Assembly (NCBI GenBank): GCA_910587365.1
Contig: CAJUKJ010000016.1
Span: 1-33,880, forward strand
Direction of reading: 5' to 3'
Source of the DNA: an uncultured Christensenellaceae bacterium
GTDB taxonomy: Bacteria; Bacillota; Clostridia; Christensenellales; Borkfalkiaceae
DNA length: 33,880 nt
A model generated the notes under the pieces. The model saw nothing but the letters and a program-made list of their open reading frames with translations. It did no database searches and was not told the DNA's origin. Made by a program: the position numbers and the translations under genes. Below are positions 31,431 to 33,880 of this stretch, one piece after another (position 1 is the first letter of the stretch; every line of letters starts with the position of its first letter).

Positions 31431-32501
31431 ATGAATATTCAGAAGTATTACAGACAGATAATCGACGGTGTTCCTACCGCGGTTATGGTCGCCGATAAAA
31501 ATTTAAAAGTCGTATTTACGAACACTGCGTTCCGTTCACTATTCCCTTCGGGACGGTCGGAAGGGACTTTGGGCAAAGTGACGTGCTGCGCTTCCGCAGG
31601 TAAAAAATGCGGCGGGAGCGATTGCCGCGGCTGCCTTTTATACGACGCGTTTGAAGACGCGCTGTGTTCAAATAAGGCAATAACGCGCAGGGTTTTCCAG
31701 AAAGTACGCACTGACGGACTTACCCACGACGTTTCGTATTCACTTACAGTTACCCCGCTTGGCGGCGGGCTTAATATGGGAACTATCGACGACGCTTACG
31801 AGCTGGAAATCGCACAGGAGCTTCAAACCGCGAAAAGCATACAGCAACGTCTTCTTCCCGCAGGGAACTGGGCTGGCGGAAAGAGGTATTCGTATATGTA
31901 TATCCCTTGCCGCGACATCGGCGGCGACCTTCCCGACGTATTTACCGTAGGCAATTCTGCGTGCGGAGTTATAGCCGACGTTTCGGGCAAGGGCATTTCC
32001 GCGGGAATGCTTTCCGCCTTCGTCAAAGCGGCTTACGACAAAACCGCTTATTCCCCCGCAAGGGCGATTAGTAACCTTAACGCAAAATTTTCAGAACTAA
32101 ATCTTGACGAGAGGAACTACGTAACGGTAGCCGCGGTAAGGATAGACGGCGACAGCATAACCTATTCTATGGCGGGACATAACGTACCTATACTTTTAAA
32201 GACGGGCAGCGGAATTACGCGCATTATGCTTAACTCCCCCCCTATCTCGAATTGGTTTGACAACCCCTCTTACTACGAGGACGTAATACACTACGAAAAG
32301 GGCGATATCCTCGTTCTGCTGACCGACGGCGTGACTGAGTGCAAAAACTCACGCGGGGAAATGTTCGGCGCGGACGGAGCGATTAAAACGCTTTCGGTAT
32401 CGCGCACCGCCGACGAGTTTATTAAAAACCTCGAATCCACCCTTAAACACTTCAACGACAACCTGAACGACGATATAACCGCAATTGCTTTTGATTTATA
32501 A
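31431..32501 (+). CDS. PAS domain-SpoIIE (PP2C) serine phosphatase with cysteine cluster
   Basis: A 356-residue cytosolic signalling protein. The N-terminal PAS domain (about 5-120) contains a tight cysteine cluster: Cys52, Cys53, Cys60, Cys65 and Cys68 (TCCASAGKKCGGSDCRGC). A linker helix (EIAQELQTAKSIQQRLLP) leads to a SpoIIE/RsbU-type PP2C domain (about 155-356) with metal-binding RDIGGDLPDVF, GVIADVSGKGISAGM, LTDGVTECKN and DDITAIAF. Such enzymes dephosphorylate anti-sigma-antagonist or HPr-like proteins. The PAS cysteines may bind a metal or Fe-S cluster and sense redox state. No Shine-Dalgarno sequence precedes the ATG, which is unusual here; translation may be weak or coupled. Confidence 0.9.
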   Translation: MNIQKYYRQIIDGVPTAVMVADKNLKVVFTNTAFRSLFPSGRSEGTLGKVTCCASAGKKCGGSDCRGCLLYDAFEDALCSNKAITRRVFQKVRTDGLTHDVSYSLTVTPLGGGLNMGTIDDAYELEIAQELQTAKSIQQRLLPAGNWAGGKRYSYMYIPCRDIGGDLPDVFTVGNSACGVIADVSGKGISAGMLSAFVKAAYDKTAYSPARAISNLNAKFSELNLDERNYVTVAAVRIDGDSITYSMAGHNVPILLKTGSGITRIMLNSPPISNWFDNPSYYEDVIHYEKGDILVLLTDGVTECKNSRGEMFGADGAIKTLSVSRTADEFIKNLESTLKHFNDNLNDDITAIAFDL

Positions 32502-32503
32502 AC

Positions 32504-32540
32504 TTATGCCCCGCGAAAGCCTGACTTTCGCGGGGCATAA
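32504..32540. terminator. Bidirectional terminator between convergent genes
   Basis: A 16-bp stem TTATGCCCCGCGAAAG / CTTTCGCGGGGCATAA with loop CCTGA, between the stops at 32501 (plus) and 32544 (minus). The T-runs are short (AAATTTTA on the plus side). Confidence 0.8.
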
Positions 32541-32543
32541 ATT

Positions 32544-33248
32544 TTACGCAAACAAATTTTCAAAAACATCGGATACGTCGTCATCCAACGAAATATAACG
32601 TATTACATAACTTATATCTTTATACCGGACGAACGCTTTTGTGTCGTAAACCTCTTCGCCGAATTCGGTTTCATAATATATTTCCGTACCGCCTACGTAA
32701 TACCTGCCCTTATATTTCAAATATTCTGCGGGCATTACAACCGTTTTATCATAAAAGCTGACATCGATATTAAATCTATCCCCGTACCCGGTTACCGAGC
32801 CGCCTTTTACCTCGTCTTCATTTAAAATGGGAGTTATTATAAGGAACGAATAAAGTTCATAAGCCGATAAATCTACGATTTCCAATCCTGCTTTATCGAC
32901 CTGTTCATAAAATTGCCCTTGGTCAACTATATTATTTTTTAACTCGCCGGGGTCAAGGTACGTAGGTTCGCTTTTATTAAGCGTTAACGGCAAAACGATT
33001 GCCAATGTTAAAATACAGCCCAAAACCAACGATAAAACGGCAATAAATATATTCCTTTTCTTACTGACGGGGTTACCAGCAACCGTACCGACGGAGGTTG
33101 CAAGAACGGCGTCCGCGGCTGAAACTTCCCGTCCATTCCCATCGGGGAAAATGCGGTCTTTAATGTTATCACGCCTTTTTGAATAACTTTTTACGGTAAT
33201 TTTATCCGCACTGTTTTTCAGTTCGTTTTCAATATCTATTTCCTGCAT
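32544..33248 (-). CDS. Single-pass membrane protein, probable anti-sigma factor
   Basis: A 234-residue protein. A charged cytosolic part (1-67) precedes one transmembrane segment (about 68-92: IFIAVLSLVLGCILTLAIVL), and about 140 outside residues follow. It starts 20 bp after the ECF sigma gene on the same strand, the usual place for the cognate anti-sigma factor. The zinc-anti-sigma motif H-x3-C-x2-C is absent, so the assignment rests on topology and context. The outside domain (KGRYYVGGTEIYYE, a C-terminal acidic tail) has no motif I recognise. GGAAAGGAAA lies upstream of the ATG. Confidence 0.65.
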   Translation of the reverse strand: MQEIDIENELKNSADKITVKSYSKRRDNIKDRIFPDGNGREVSAADAVLATSVGTVAGNPVSKKRNIFIAVLSLVLGCILTLAIVLPLTLNKSEPTYLDPGELKNNIVDQGQFYEQVDKAGLEIVDLSAYELYSFLIITPILNEDEVKGGSVTGYGDRFNIDVSFYDKTVVMPAEYLKYKGRYYVGGTEIYYETEFGEEVYDTKAFVRYKDISYVIRYISLDDDVSDVFENLFA

Positions 33249-33268
33249 ACGATAGTTTCCTTTCCTTT

Positions 33269-33769
33269 TTACTTTAATTTTTCCAACGCACGGTAATAAA
33301 CCGAAGTAATTGTGCTTAAAGGCTTACCCATTGCCTTTGCAATTTTTTTAAACGTCAAATCGTCAACGAATTTCAGTATCATTATTTCCTGCTCGGTTTC
33401 ATCAAGCGTTGATATCTTATTATAAAAATCGTCTTCGGGATAATCCCCGACACTGCCGTCTTCCTGCAAGTCGAACAGTTCAACGTATTGCTTTTCACAT
33501 TTTATTTTATCCTTTGCGCAATTTACCGTTATCGAATACAGCCAGCCTTCGGGATTTTTTATCTTTGGCAGTTTGTCGGCGTTTTTCCAAATTTTAACAA
33601 GCACGTCGTCAACGATTTCGTCGGCTTTGAAAGTAGATTTTGTAACCGTCATAGCGGTTACGTAAATTAATTTACCGTAAATATCATATAACGCTTCAAG
33701 TGCTTTTTCGTCTTTAACCGCTATTTTACCTATCAGCCTGTTAAAATATTTCATAGTGTTTTTAGTCAT
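33269..33769 (-). CDS. ECF-type RNA polymerase sigma factor
   Basis: A 166-residue extracytoplasmic-function sigma factor. Region 2 spans about residues 15-85 (LEALYDIYGKLIYVTAMTV, DEIVDDVLVKIWKNADKL, NPEGWLYSITVNCAKDKIK). Region 4 spans about 112-165 (LDETEQEIMILKFVDDLTFKKIAKAMGKP, STITSVYYRALEKL), a helix-turn-helix reading the -35 element. The Shine-Dalgarno sequence before the ATG at 33769 is weak (ACAGGTT). GGGAAC about 40-45 nt upstream (near 33808) could be an autoregulatory ECF -35 box, but no matching -10 is clear. Confidence 0.92.
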   Translation of the reverse strand: MTKNTMKYFNRLIGKIAVKDEKALEALYDIYGKLIYVTAMTVTKSTFKADEIVDDVLVKIWKNADKLPKIKNPEGWLYSITVNCAKDKIKCEKQYVELFDLQEDGSVGDYPEDDFYNKISTLDETEQEIMILKFVDDLTFKKIAKAMGKPLSTITSVYYRALEKLK

Positions 33770-33834
33770 AACCTGTTCACTTTTGTAATTTTGGTCTTGT
33801 TCCCAATAAATATAACATAACGGTTAATAATAAT

Positions 33835-33878
33835 CCACCCGCTTAGCGGGTGGTATTTCATTTTCGGGCAATTAGCCC
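33835..33878. repeat. Two hairpins at the right edge
   Basis: CCACCCG / CGGGTGG around CTTAG (33835-33853), then GGGC-AATTA-GCCC (33866-33878), separated by TATTTCATTTTC. The pair could be a terminator of a gene beyond the edge, or the end of a REP- or IS200/IS605-like element; the window stops before this can be decided. The 111 bp from 33770 hold no gene. Confidence 0.4.
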
Positions 33879-33880
33879 TA

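Overview
The window reads as a chromosomal segment of an uncultured Clostridia-type member of the Bacillota, probably an anaerobe of the gut type. This is inferred from AGGAG-type ribosome binding sites, many near-consensus sigma-A promoters (TTGACA/TATAAT with 17-bp spacers), BspA-type leucine-rich and Big_2-type lipoproteins, and the family mix. No rRNA, tRNA, CRISPR array, prophage or intact transposon was seen. Genus-level placement is not possible from the sequence alone.

Layout. 1-4.9 kb: the start of a gene cut off at the left edge, a ThuA-like lipoprotein (minus), a polytopic O-antigen-ligase/polymerase-like protein (plus) and a membrane nucleotide-sugar dehydratase of the FlaA1/CapD type (minus). 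5.1-9.0 kb: a minus-strand amino-sugar operon, hexapeptide acetyltransferase (GlmU C-terminal-like) > glmM > glmS, continuing towards the UDP-GlcNAc-using dehydratase; together these make and use GlcNAc-1-phosphate/UDP-GlcNAc for the envelope. 9.3-12.5 kb: a MacB-like ABC transporter with fused ATPase and permease. 12.8-20.5 kb: a plus-strand branched-chain amino acid operon, ilvB-ilvN-ilvD-leuC-leuD-leuB-yggS, driven by a perfect consensus promoter with a short leader; ilvC, leuA and ilvE are not here. 20.5-26 kb: an accessory surface region with a Big_2 lipoprotein, a BspA-like leucine-rich-repeat lipoprotein and a large alpha/beta hydrolase. 26.3-30.4 kb: the conserved rpsF-ssb-rpsR operon, a membrane-anchored protein of unknown function and cca (all minus). 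30.5-32.5 kb: a diacylglycerol-kinase-like lipid kinase and a PAS-SpoIIE phosphatase (plus). 32.5-33.8 kb: an ECF sigma factor and a probable membrane anti-sigma factor (minus).

The most interesting structure is non-coding. A dispersed element of about 105-125 bp occurs three times in intergenic gaps (4989-5112, 15038-15141, 16838-16956). All copies share a constant frame, GGGA-[6-bp stem]-GACC, and a GTATTGCG tail. The base pairs of the internal stem and of the closing stem change together between copies, which is what a conserved RNA or DNA fold would produce. Two copies sit directly before the ribosome binding sites of ilvD and leuC; the third lies between glmS and the dehydratase gene. 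I cannot assign it to a family I know.

Other notable points are a divergent promoter pair sharing one palindromic -35 hexamer (cca / lipid kinase), the apparently leaderless cca transcript that follows from it, hairpin-rich leaders before the ABC transporter and the Big_2 lipoprotein, a candidate S6:S18 autoregulatory hairpin before rpsF, and a possible remnant small gene at 21830-21976.
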